A program made the translations under genes and the position numbers. From contig CANQKJ010000141.1 in NCBI GenBank assembly GCA_947624465.1, forward strand, positions 1-5,750: DNA of 5,750 nucleotides. Reading direction: 5' to 3'. Below, one piece after another: positions 1-5,427 of this stretch. How positions within the stretch are numbered: position 1 is the stretch's first letter; each line of letters starts with the position of its first letter. The DNA is from an uncultured Oscillospiraceae bacterium. GTDB lineage: Bacteria > Bacillota > Clostridia > Oscillospirales > Oscillospiraceae. The notes beneath the pieces are model-generated. The model did no database searches and had not been told where the DNA came from. It saw nothing but the letters and a program-made list of their open reading frames with translations.

Positions 1-10
1 GGGGTTCCAG

Positions 11-55
11 TGGCAGGGGCAGAAGGATTCGAACCCTCGGCACTCAGTTTTGGAG
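11..55 (-). mobile_element. 3' half of tRNA-Trp(CCA), putative attachment (att) core
   Basis: Read on the minus strand, this is the 3' half of a tRNA-Trp. It holds the anticodon loop CTCCAAA (49-55, anticodon CCA), the 3' anticodon-stem strand ACTGA (44-48), a 5-nt variable loop, a T arm GAGGG-TTCGAAT-CCTTC (22-38), the acceptor strand TGCCCCT (15-21), discriminator G and encoded CCA (11-13). Bacterial tRNA-Trp typically begins AGGGGCA, which would pair with this acceptor strand, but no such sequence lies within the next 100 bases. The bases right after the loop (56-60) do not pair with the anticodon stem. It is therefore a half gene, not a functional tRNA. Tyrosine-recombinase elements commonly integrate at tRNA 3' halves and leave such a duplicate. 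In that reading, element DNA lies at positions above 55 and the older chromosomal flank below 11. Confidence 0.75.
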
Positions 56-97
56 TGGCTGTTGGAAAATTCCTGCGGCGGGGAGGTCCCGCCCGTT

Positions 98-175
98 TCA
101 ACCGCTTGCGGGGCTCCACTCACTGTAGCCCTCTGTTTTTGATGCTATTTTGATGCTATTGCTCAAACGACCTGT
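98..175 (-). pseudogene. possible relic of an integrase gene 3' end
   Basis: A minus-strand frame ends at TGA 98-100 with the tail IASKTEGYSEWSPASG, 42 bases before the tRNA half. A short reading-frame tail that stops just ahead of a tRNA-derived core is where tyrosine integrase genes of tRNA-targeting elements usually end. The frame stays open upstream to about 358, but it carries no recognisable R..H..R..Y catalytic residues and runs into the TetR gene on the other strand. At most the extreme C-terminal tail survives. A G+C hairpin GGCGGG/CCCGCC (77-82/88-93) follows the stop but lacks a clear T run. The identification rests on position and on a resemblance to integrase tails, so it is weak. 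Confidence 0.25.
137..160. repeat. 11-bp direct tandem repeat
   Basis: TTTTGATGCTA occurs twice in direct succession (137-147 and 148-158) and is followed by TT. It lies about 80 bases inside the tRNA-Trp half. Iterated short direct repeats next to an att core may be integrase arm-binding or excisionase sites. Alternatively the repeat may simply be coding sequence of the integrase tail, where it reads as repeated Ile-Lys/Ala-Ser-Lys codons on the minus strand. Confidence 0.6.
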
Positions 176-287
176 CATAAAAACTGACCATACACCACTA
201 CTCATCTCCCCCCATACCACCTGCCCTCTCACGCCGCGTTTCAGACACTTCACCGATTTTGTCCAAAGCTTTTTTGTCGGACCGGCA

Positions 288-316
288 TTGAAAAAAGCGG
301 TTTTCTCTGCTAAACT
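288..316 (+). promoter_or_regulatory. sigma-A promoter of the TetR-family gene
   Basis: A -35 box TTGAAA (288-293) and a -10 box TAAACT (311-316) are separated by 17 bases. The promoter lies 27 bases upstream of the start codon at 343. A GGAGG ribosome-binding site (331-335) sits 7 bases before the ATG. Confidence 0.65.
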
Positions 317-342
317 GTTCCCCAGAGAATGGAGGAACGGCC

Positions 343-921
343 ATGGCGGACAGTAACATCACAAAGCAGGCGCTGGCGGCGTCTTTGAAGGAGCTGATGG
401 GAGAGAGCCCCTTTGACAAGATCAATGTCGCCCAGATCTGTGAGCGGTGTGGCATGAACCGCAAGAGCTTCTATTACCACTTCCGGGACAAGTACGACCT
501 GGTCAACTGGATCTTCGATACGGACTTCATCGCGCTGGCCTCCGCGGCCTCCGCTCCCGAATCCTACTGCGTGAGATGGGATTTTGTCGAGCAGATCTGC
601 GATTACTTCTATGAAAACCGGGATTTTTACCGCGGGGCCTTTCAGATTACCGGGCAGAACTCCTTTACAGAACACTTTACCGAGTATATCGGATCGTCGC
701 TGAAGGCCCGGCTGGCTTTCATCCTCGGGGACGACCAGGCCGATGAGCTCTCCGTCGACTTCTATACCGACGCGGTGCTGTTCGCCATCAAGCGGTGGCT
801 GCTGGTGAAAAACTGTATGCCGCCGGAGGAATTTGTCGCCAGGGTCAAGCGATTGGTGGAGAGCGGCGCGAAGATCATCTATCGGGAACTCGAACCGCAA
901 AACGAGGACCGCGGCGCTTGA
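343..921 (+). CDS. TetR/AcrR-family transcriptional regulator, DhaS-like
   Basis: A 192-residue DNA-binding regulator. Residues 7-50 form the TetR N-terminal helical domain, with the helix-turn-helix at about 29-48 (VAQICERCGMNRKSFYYHF). The phrases SLKELMGESPFDKI and NRKSFYYHFRDKYDLVNWIF are characteristic of the DhaS-like branch, named after a dihydroxyacetone kinase activator. The C-terminal half (about 75-185) is the helical ligand-binding domain and includes RWLLVKNCMPPEEF. Length is normal and nothing is truncated. The start is fixed by GGAGG seven bases upstream and by a matching promoter. No dha kinase genes are present, so the DhaS effector should not be assumed. The gene is convergent with the radical SAM-like pseudoenzyme gene. 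It could regulate the divergent 2032-2250 region in trans, but nothing in the sequence proves that. Confidence 0.93.
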   Translation: MADSNITKQALAASLKELMGESPFDKINVAQICERCGMNRKSFYYHFRDKYDLVNWIFDTDFIALASAASAPESYCVRWDFVEQICDYFYENRDFYRGAFQITGQNSFTEHFTEYIGSSLKARLAFILGDDQADELSVDFYTDAVLFAIKRWLLVKNCMPPEEFVARVKRLVESGAKIIYRELEPQNEDRGA

Positions 922-932
922 CCGCGGTCCTC
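904..932. terminator. terminator hairpin containing the TetR stop codon
   Basis: A perfect 11-bp stem GAGGACCGCGG (904-914) / CCGCGGTCCTC (922-932) encloses a 7-base loop whose last three bases are the TGA stop (919-921). On the plus strand a T-rich stretch follows (TCTTATCATTTT). On the minus strand the stem is followed by GTTTT. It could therefore serve both convergent genes. Confidence 0.7.
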
Positions 933-949
933 TCTTATCATTTTATTCT

Positions 950-988
950 GTCCGCCGTGCCGCGTTTTGCCGCCGGCGGACATTTTTT
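950..988 (+). terminator. second plus-strand terminator
   Basis: An 8-bp stem GTCCGCCG (950-957) / CGGCGGAC (974-981) with a 16-base loop is followed by A and six T residues (983-988). It backs up the hairpin at 904-932 and separates the TetR transcript from the convergent gene that ends at 1003. Confidence 0.55.
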
Positions 989-1002
989 GCCCGAAAACCG
1001 CG

Positions 1003-2031
1003 TTACGCGCTCACCTCGGATGCGTTTCCGCCGCAGGCGAGGCGAAACGCCCCGGTCAGCCCGTCTGAGAAAAGGGACACGGCGGGGCTGAGGACGCCGC
1101 CGTCCCGGCCCAGGGGATGGCCCGACGGATCGAAGCAGACCGGGGAGGCGCCGCCTGAGATGATCCGCTGGATGTTCAGACCGTCCCACTCCAGTTCCAG
1201 AGGAATGGTCCGGCAGAGCTGTTCATTCCGCGCCCGCTCCACCGCCTGTCCGGCCTGACAGCGGGCGGCGTCGGGGCAGTCCGGCCTGGGGGCCAGAATG
1301 GTGAAGACAGGCCGCGCCTGCTGCGCGGTCACCAGCAGATCGCCGCTCCGGATCGCCGGCAGGTCTTCCCTTGAATACGGATACCAGACGCAGTAGGGGA
1401 TGCCGGCGTCACGCAGCCGGGTACATTCCATCTCCATATCCTCCCGGCACCGCAGGACGGGCACCAGGTTTTGCAGCTCGGTAAAACTGTCCGTCAGGCC
1501 GGACAGGACAGATTCCGGCTCACAGAACAGAAAAAACGCGCTGGCCGGATGGGCCCGGACCAGATCCAGTATCTCCTCCGGGGCGGCGGACGGGAACAGC
1601 AGCCAGGTATAGATGCCGAGCCCCTCCCCCTCGGACACGGCGGCGTCATACTGCTCAAGCCGGTCCGGGGAGCCGGCGTCCATCTGGAACAGGACCGTCC
1701 AGGGGATACGGCATCCCAGCCGCCGCTCGCTGTCCCTGATCTGCCGGGAGCCGCAGACACAGCCGTGATAGCCCAGATCCATCCCCACCCGCAACAGGCG
1801 GTCCGTGTCCGCGTAGGTAAACAGATCCCGCACCAGATCATAATAGGGGCTGTTCTCGTTTTCCAGCATGGCCTGCGCCCTCCGGAAAAACCGCTGTTGG
1901 AACGGGGTGCGGGAAAAGCGCAGCCCCATATCCACCAGGTTGCGGATGCCCCGCTCCGGATCGTCCTTCAGCCTTTTCAATGTCGTTTTCAAAACGGCTT
2001 CGATTAGAACACCGCTCATCGTCTTTTCCAT
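1003..2031 (-). CDS. radical SAM-like pseudoenzyme lacking the Fe-S cluster motif
   Basis: A 342-residue protein homologous along its whole length to the radical SAM enzyme encoded at 3103-4452. Matching blocks are the N-terminal helical region (DPERGIRNLVDM against NPEENLPKLMAL), GCRIPWTVL against GCNIPWAVL, LEQYDAAVSEGEGLGIY against FEDIDSIVTQGKELGTY, RAHPASAFFLF against EKHPDCEFLAF, NLVPVL against NFIPAF, and GGASPVCFDPSGH against GGRRYLHINAKGD. The segment carrying CxxxCxxC (about 25 residues in the enzyme) is replaced by about 9 cysteine-free residues (about 116-124). The GGE SAM-binding motif reads SAAPE here, and the C-terminal auxiliary-cluster cysteines are missing. It should bind neither the cluster nor SAM in the usual way, yet its frame is intact. 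The start at 2031 is chosen for AAGGAG 8 bases upstream and the promoter at 2081-2109. The frame extends much further upstream (to 2826), but that part is antisense to the SAM synthetase-like gene. Function unknown; a partner or regulator of the enzyme is inferred. Confidence 0.85.
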   Translation of the reverse strand: MEKTMSGVLIEAVLKTTLKRLKDDPERGIRNLVDMGLRFSRTPFQQRFFRRAQAMLENENSPYYDLVRDLFTYADTDRLLRVGMDLGYHGCVCGSRQIRDSERRLGCRIPWTVLFQMDAGSPDRLEQYDAAVSEGEGLGIYTWLLFPSAAPEEILDLVRAHPASAFFLFCEPESVLSGLTDSFTELQNLVPVLRCREDMEMECTRLRDAGIPYCVWYPYSREDLPAIRSGDLLVTAQQARPVFTILAPRPDCPDAARCQAGQAVERARNEQLCRTIPLELEWDGLNIQRIISGGASPVCFDPSGHPLGRDGGVLSPAVSLFSDGLTGAFRLACGGNASEVSA

Positions 2032-2080
2032 AGCACCCGCTCCTTCCATCGTGCAGGACGCACAAATCGACCCTATCGAA

Positions 2081-2109
2081 ATGATACAAAGGCCGGCGGG
2101 TCCTCTCAA
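2081..2109 (-). promoter_or_regulatory. promoter of the pseudoenzyme gene
   Basis: On the minus strand, -35 TTGAGA (2104-2109) and -10 TATCAT (2081-2086) are separated by 17 bases. The -10 box lies 49 bases upstream of the start at 2031, and an AAGGAG ribosome-binding site lies between them. Confidence 0.6.
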
Positions 2110-2110
2110 T

Positions 2111-2192
2111 GGACAAACACCCTGGTCTGTCCCAAAATGTAACAGGTTTCGACCGATGTCGCGTTTTGGGACAGGCGCGTTTTCCTGTCCCA
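2111..2192. promoter_or_regulatory. inverted-repeat operator array between divergent promoters
   Basis: A perfect 11-bp inverted repeat CTGTCCCAAAA (2127-2137) / TTTTGGGACAG (2164-2174) shares its right arm with a second palindrome, TGGGACAG (2167-2174) / CTGTCCCA (2185-2192), which has a 10-base spacer. A partial half-site GGACA lies at 2111-2115. A small palindrome CGAC-CGAT-GTCG (2150-2161) is nested inside the larger repeat. The array fills the gap between the two opposed -35 boxes and its right-most arm touches the plus-strand -35, as a shared repressor or activator site would. The cognate regulator is not identified; the TetR protein in this window is only one candidate. Confidence 0.6.
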
Positions 2193-2220
2193 TGACTTTC
2201 CCGGGGTTATCTCCTATAAT
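2192..2220 (+). promoter_or_regulatory. promoter of the SAM synthetase-like/radical SAM/DegV operon
   Basis: A consensus -10 TATAAT (2215-2220) has a weak -35 ATGACT (2192-2197) 17 bases upstream. The weak -35 overlaps the last operator arm by one base, which suggests regulated transcription. AAGGAGG (2234-2240) then precedes the ATG at 2251 by 10 bases. Confidence 0.65.
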
Positions 2221-2250
2221 CTGGTCAAAGCGCAAGGAGGCGGATACAGG

Positions 2251-3033
2251 ATGATAGAGAAAGTAAACCCCAGCCACCCCGACAAGCTGGCGGGCAGGAT
2301 CGCCGGCGCCATTGTGGACCTGGCCTATGCGATGGAACCGGACCCCAGGATCGCTGTGGAGGTGCTGATCGGGCACGGCCGGTGCCATGTGATCATGGAA
2401 TCCTCTGTGCGGCTGGATCCAAGGTCGATCACCGGCATTATCCATCGCATCGGCGGCAATGTCCTGACGGACGTCCACCTCGTTCCGCAGGACGTCAACC
2501 TGGCCCGGAACCAGGAATTTGGCCTTCGCTGCGGCGACAACGGCATTTTCAAAGGAGTCCCTCTGACGCAGGAGCAAAAGACCCTCTCTGAGATCGCCCG
2601 CAAGATCTATGCGGAGTATCCCTCCGACGGCAAGTATATCCTGGACGGGGAAAGGCTCATCATCTGTCAGAGCGGCGCCTCCACAGAGGCGCTCCGGGCG
2701 GAGTACCCTCACGCGGAAATTAATCCCCTGGGGGATTGGACAGGCGGTACGGATGTGGATACCGGGGCCACCAACCGAAAACTCGGCTCCGATATGGCGG
2801 ATTCCGTCACCGGCGGCGGGCTCCACGGCAAAGACCTCTCCAAAGCCGACGTATCCGTGAATATCTACGCGTTCCTGAAGGCACAGCGTACCGGCCGGCC
2901 TGTTCAGCTGTCCTGCGCCATCGGCGACAGCGAGATCGACGGCGTACCGTATTCAGAGATCGTGGATGAGGCGAGGGAATATGTCCGGTCCGTTGGCGGC
3001 TTTGAAAAGCTGGCCGAATGGGGGCTGTATTGA
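2251..3033 (+). CDS. miniature S-adenosylmethionine synthetase-like protein
   Basis: A 260-residue member of the methionine adenosyltransferase superfamily, which makes SAM from methionine and ATP. Canonical bacterial MetK is about 385-400 residues. The signatures appear in order: HPDK (H9, D11, K12), DPRIAVEV (E37), GDNGIFKG (D96, cf. E. coli D118), DTGATNRK (D170, R176, K177, cf. D238, R244, K245), and GGGLHGKDLSKADVS (K194, K198, D200, cf. K265, K269, D271), then VQLSCAIG. The part between GDNG and DTG is about half its usual length, and the C-terminus is cut by several dozen residues. K128 in SDGKYI may stand in for central-domain K165, but this is unsure. The reading frame is clean, so it is a compact variant rather than a decayed gene. 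It is probably first in an operon with the radical SAM enzyme 69 bases downstream, which suggests dedicated SAM supply (inference). A different nucleotidyl- or adenosyl-transfer activity is possible. Confidence 0.85.
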   Translation: MIEKVNPSHPDKLAGRIAGAIVDLAYAMEPDPRIAVEVLIGHGRCHVIMESSVRLDPRSITGIIHRIGGNVLTDVHLVPQDVNLARNQEFGLRCGDNGIFKGVPLTQEQKTLSEIARKIYAEYPSDGKYILDGERLIICQSGASTEALRAEYPHAEINPLGDWTGGTDVDTGATNRKLGSDMADSVTGGGLHGKDLSKADVSVNIYAFLKAQRTGRPVQLSCAIGDSEIDGVPYSEIVDEAREYVRSVGGFEKLAEWGLY

Positions 3034-3102
3034 CCCATATAGCATTTGCCCGCGGCCGGTCACGGCGCGGAAAATACAGACAGAAAGGGAATGGATCACA
3101 CA

Positions 3103-4452
3103 ATGAACGCTTCGATCAAGACCGCCATGCAGAATTTCGCCGTCAATCAGGCGCTGAACTATGTGGAAGGGAACCCGGAGGAGAACCTGCCCAAGCTCAT
3201 GGCCCTGGTGGACAAGCTCACCCCCAAGGACTGGTACGTCAGCCAGCGGAACGCCGTCCGCAAGGCCATCACGGAGAAGAACAATTGGTACCAGCTCATC
3301 ATGCGGCTCTATGAGCTGGACCCCGGCGTGCGGAAGGCGGTCTTCCAGAACCTCCTGTTCAACGCCAGCCTGAAGGGCAGCGCCATCCAGAACGACACTA
3401 GCGAGCGGGAGGGCTGCAATATCCCCTGGGCCGTCCTGCTGGATCCCACCTCCGCCTGCAATATGCACTGCACCGGCTGCTGGGCCGCCGAGTACGGCCA
3501 TCAGCTCAACCTGAGCTTTGAGGACATCGACTCCATCGTGACCCAGGGCAAGGAGCTGGGCACCTATATGTATATCTACACCGGCGGCGAGCCCCTGGTC
3601 CGCAAGGCCGACCTGATCCGCATCTGCGAAAAGCACCCCGACTGTGAGTTCCTGGCCTTCACCAACGGCACCCTCATTGACGAGGCTTTTTGCCAGGAGA
3701 TGCTTCGGGTGAAGAACTTCATCCCCGCCTTCTCCCTGGAGGGCTTCGAGGAGGCCAACGACTCCCGCCGGGGCCAGGGCGTCTACAAGAAGGTCCACGA
3801 CGCCATGGCCATGATGAAGGCCCACAAGCTGCCCTTCGGCATCTCCACCTGCTACACCAGCAAGAACGTGGACGACGTGAGCAGCGAGGCGTATTTCGAC
3901 CAGATCATCGAGGCGGGCGCCCTGTTCGTCTGGTTCTTCCACTACATGCCCGTGGGCAACGACGCCGCCACCGAGCTGCTGCCCAGCCCTGAGCAGCGGA
4001 TGAAGATGTACGACGCCATCCGCAGGTTCCGTTCCACCAAGGCCATCTTCTCCATGGACTTCCAGAACGACGCCGAGTACGTGGGCGGCTGCATCGCCGG
4101 CGGCCGCCGCTACCTCCACATCAACGCCAAGGGCGACGTGGAGCCCTGCGTGTTCATCCACTACTCCAACGTGAACATCCACGACGTGAGCCTGCTGGAC
4201 GCGCTGAAGAGCCCCATCTTCATGGCCTATCACAACGGCCAGCCCTTCAACGACAATATGCTCCGGCCCTGCCCCATGCTGGAGAACCCCGAAATTTTGC
4301 CCAGGATGGTGGCCGAGACCGGGGCGGTGAACACCGACTACCAGAGCCCGGAGAGTGCCGAACACCTCTGCGCCAAGACCGTACCCTACGCCGAGGATTG
4401 GACCCCCGCCGCGGACAAGGCATGGGAGAGAACACTTGCCGCCAAGCACTGA
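3103..4452 (+). CDS. radical SAM protein with C-terminal cysteine motifs (SPASM/twitch-like)
   Basis: A 449-residue cytoplasmic radical SAM enzyme. The [4Fe-4S] motif CNMHCTGC supplies C119, C123 and C126 (CxxxCxxC). The SAM-binding GGE is at 161-163 (YTGGEPL). An N-terminal helical extension (about 1-105) precedes the barrel and is also present in the minus-strand pseudoenzyme. C-terminal cysteines C330 (GGCIAGG), C349 (GDVEPC), C390 (RPCP) and C423 could hold an auxiliary cluster, as in SPASM or twitch domains, whose members often modify peptides but also other substrates. The exact substrate is not recognised. ATG 3103 is preferred: GAAAGGGA ends 12 bases upstream and GGA at 3093-3095 lies 7 bases upstream, while ATG 3091 directly abuts the ribosome-binding site. 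Codon third positions are almost all G or C, more extreme than in its neighbours. DegV follows 13 bases later, indicating co-translation. Confidence 0.9.
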   Translation: MNASIKTAMQNFAVNQALNYVEGNPEENLPKLMALVDKLTPKDWYVSQRNAVRKAITEKNNWYQLIMRLYELDPGVRKAVFQNLLFNASLKGSAIQNDTSEREGCNIPWAVLLDPTSACNMHCTGCWAAEYGHQLNLSFEDIDSIVTQGKELGTYMYIYTGGEPLVRKADLIRICEKHPDCEFLAFTNGTLIDEAFCQEMLRVKNFIPAFSLEGFEEANDSRRGQGVYKKVHDAMAMMKAHKLPFGISTCYTSKNVDDVSSEAYFDQIIEAGALFVWFFHYMPVGNDAATELLPSPEQRMKMYDAIRRFRSTKAIFSMDFQNDAEYVGGCIAGGRRYLHINAKGDVEPCVFIHYSNVNIHDVSLLDALKSPIFMAYHNGQPFNDNMLRPCPMLENPEILPRMVAETGAVNTDYQSPESAEHLCAKTVPYAEDWTPAADKAWERTLAAKH

Positions 4453-4465
4453 AAGGACGTAGCCG

Positions 4466-5338
4466 ATGACAGACTATCAGATTTTCGCGGACGCCACAGC
4501 CGACCTCTGCCCTGAGATGCTGGCGGGGCTGCCCCCGGTCCGGTTCATCCCCATGGAGGTGGAGATCGGCGGGCGGCGGTACACCTATGGGCCGGGCGGG
4601 GACCTGACCGTCGAGGCGTTTTACGCCCTCCAGCGGGCGGGGAATTTCGCCAACACCACCCAGATCTCGCCGGGAACTTTTTTCCCATGGTTCGAGCCGG
4701 TTCTGGAGGCCGGACAGGACCTCATCTACTTCCCGCTGACCTCGGGGCTGTCGGGGACCTGCCAGTCCGCCCAGATGTGCGTGGAGGATCTGCGGGAGAG
4801 ATACCCGGAGCGGACCATCCTCTGCGTGGACACCTTCTGCGCCTCGGCAGGGCAGGGCTTCCTCATCCGGGAGATCGCCCGGAAAAAGGCGGAGGGCCTG
4901 ACCATCGGGGAACTGGACGCCTGGGTGCGGGAGAACAGTCTGAAGGTCTGCCACTGGTTCACGGTAGATGTGTTCGACCATCTGAGGCACGGCGGAAGGG
5001 TGTCCGCCGCCGCCGCGGCGCTGGGCGCCGCCCTCCAGATCAAGCCCATGCTCCATGTGAACGGGGAGGGGCGGCTTGAAGTCGTGGAGAAACCCCGGGG
5101 CCGGAAACGGGCCGTCGCCGCTCAGATGGCCCGGATGGACGCCGGCTGGCGGCCGGAGCTGGGAAAGCTGGTGGTCATCGGCCACGGGGACGACCCGGAG
5201 GCCGCCGAGCTTTTGAAAGGCGAGGTGCTTGCCGTCCACCCGGACGCCGAGGTCTACACGGCGCCCATCGGCCCCATCATCGGCGCCCACACCGGGCCGG
5301 GGATGCTGGCCCTCATCTATTGGGGAGACAACCGTTGA
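4466..5338 (+). CDS. DegV family protein (fatty-acid-binding, FakB-like)
   Basis: A 290-residue DegV protein of normal length. Family landmarks are ADATADL (8-14), TTQISPGTF (64-72), the fatty-acid carboxylate region TSGLSGTCQSA (92-102), DTFCASAGQGFL, FDHLRHGGRVS, ALQIKPMLHVNGEGRL, and the C-terminal IGPIIGAHTGPGMLAL. DegV proteins bind a fatty acid in a buried pocket. Those partnered with the kinase FakA (then called FakB) present it for phosphorylation and entry into phospholipid synthesis. No FakA-like kinase gene is in this window. Its ribosome-binding site GAAAGGA (4451-4457) overlaps the radical SAM stop codon and lies 8 bases before the ATG, so the two genes are probably translationally coupled. 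This pairing hints at an acyl substrate or product for the cluster (inference). Confidence 0.95.
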   Translation: MTDYQIFADATADLCPEMLAGLPPVRFIPMEVEIGGRRYTYGPGGDLTVEAFYALQRAGNFANTTQISPGTFFPWFEPVLEAGQDLIYFPLTSGLSGTCQSAQMCVEDLRERYPERTILCVDTFCASAGQGFLIREIARKKAEGLTIGELDAWVRENSLKVCHWFTVDVFDHLRHGGRVSAAAAALGAALQIKPMLHVNGEGRLEVVEKPRGRKRAVAAQMARMDAGWRPELGKLVVIGHGDDPEAAELLKGEVLAVHPDAEVYTAPIGPIIGAHTGPGMLALIYWGDNR

Positions 5339-5352
5339 CAGCGATTGAACGC

Positions 5353-5383
5353 AAAAAGGCCGGCGCGGTGCGCCGGCCTTTTT
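5353..5383. terminator. rho-independent terminator after degV (bidirectional form)
   Basis: A perfect 9-bp stem GGCCGGCGC (5358-5366) / GCGCCGGCC (5370-5378) with a GGT loop is flanked by A5 (5353-5357) on the left and T5 (5379-5383) on the right. It starts 15 bases after the DegV stop and closes the plus-strand operon. The A-tract would also allow termination on the opposite strand. Confidence 0.92.
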
Positions 5384-5427
5384 GGATATATCGCGTTGTG
5401 GCTCGTGGGAAGAACAGGAGGAATTCC

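Noticed and set aside
11..100. A complete tRNA gene at the left end
   Set aside because: The 3' half is good, but no 5' acceptor strand (AGGGGCA), D arm or pairing 5' anticodon strand follows.
150..356. Small plus-strand open frame in the left intergenic region
   Set aside because: No ribosome-binding site, unlikely composition, and it overlaps the promoter and start of the TetR gene.
310..900. Minus-strand open frame opposite the TetR gene
   Set aside because: The plus strand has an unmistakable TetR helix-turn-helix protein with promoter and ribosome-binding site. The opposite frame shows no family features.
2127..2250. SAM (S-box) riboswitch ahead of the SAM synthetase-like gene
   Set aside because: The -10 box at 2215-2220 leaves too short a leader for a riboswitch. 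The inverted repeats lie upstream of the likely transcription start, so they are better read as DNA operators.
2032..2826. Upstream extension of the minus-strand pseudoenzyme frame to about 607 residues
   Set aside because: This part is antisense to the SAM synthetase-like gene and has no homology to the radical SAM family. It lies upstream of a good ribosome-binding site and promoter for the start at 2031.
3046..3102. Upstream TTG 3046 or ATG 3091 start for the radical SAM protein
   Set aside because: The 19 extra residues do not resemble the family. TTG 3046 lacks a ribosome-binding site, and ATG 3091 abuts the purine tract with no spacing.
2953..4449. Long minus-strand open frame opposite the radical SAM gene
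   Set aside because: A low-complexity Val/Gly/His/Leu-rich product typical of the antisense of a GC3-rich gene. No motif, and no ribosome-binding site of note.
4247..5290. Minus-strand open frame opposite DegV
   Set aside because: Antisense shadow rich in Pro, Arg and Gly. The plus strand encodes a clear DegV protein.
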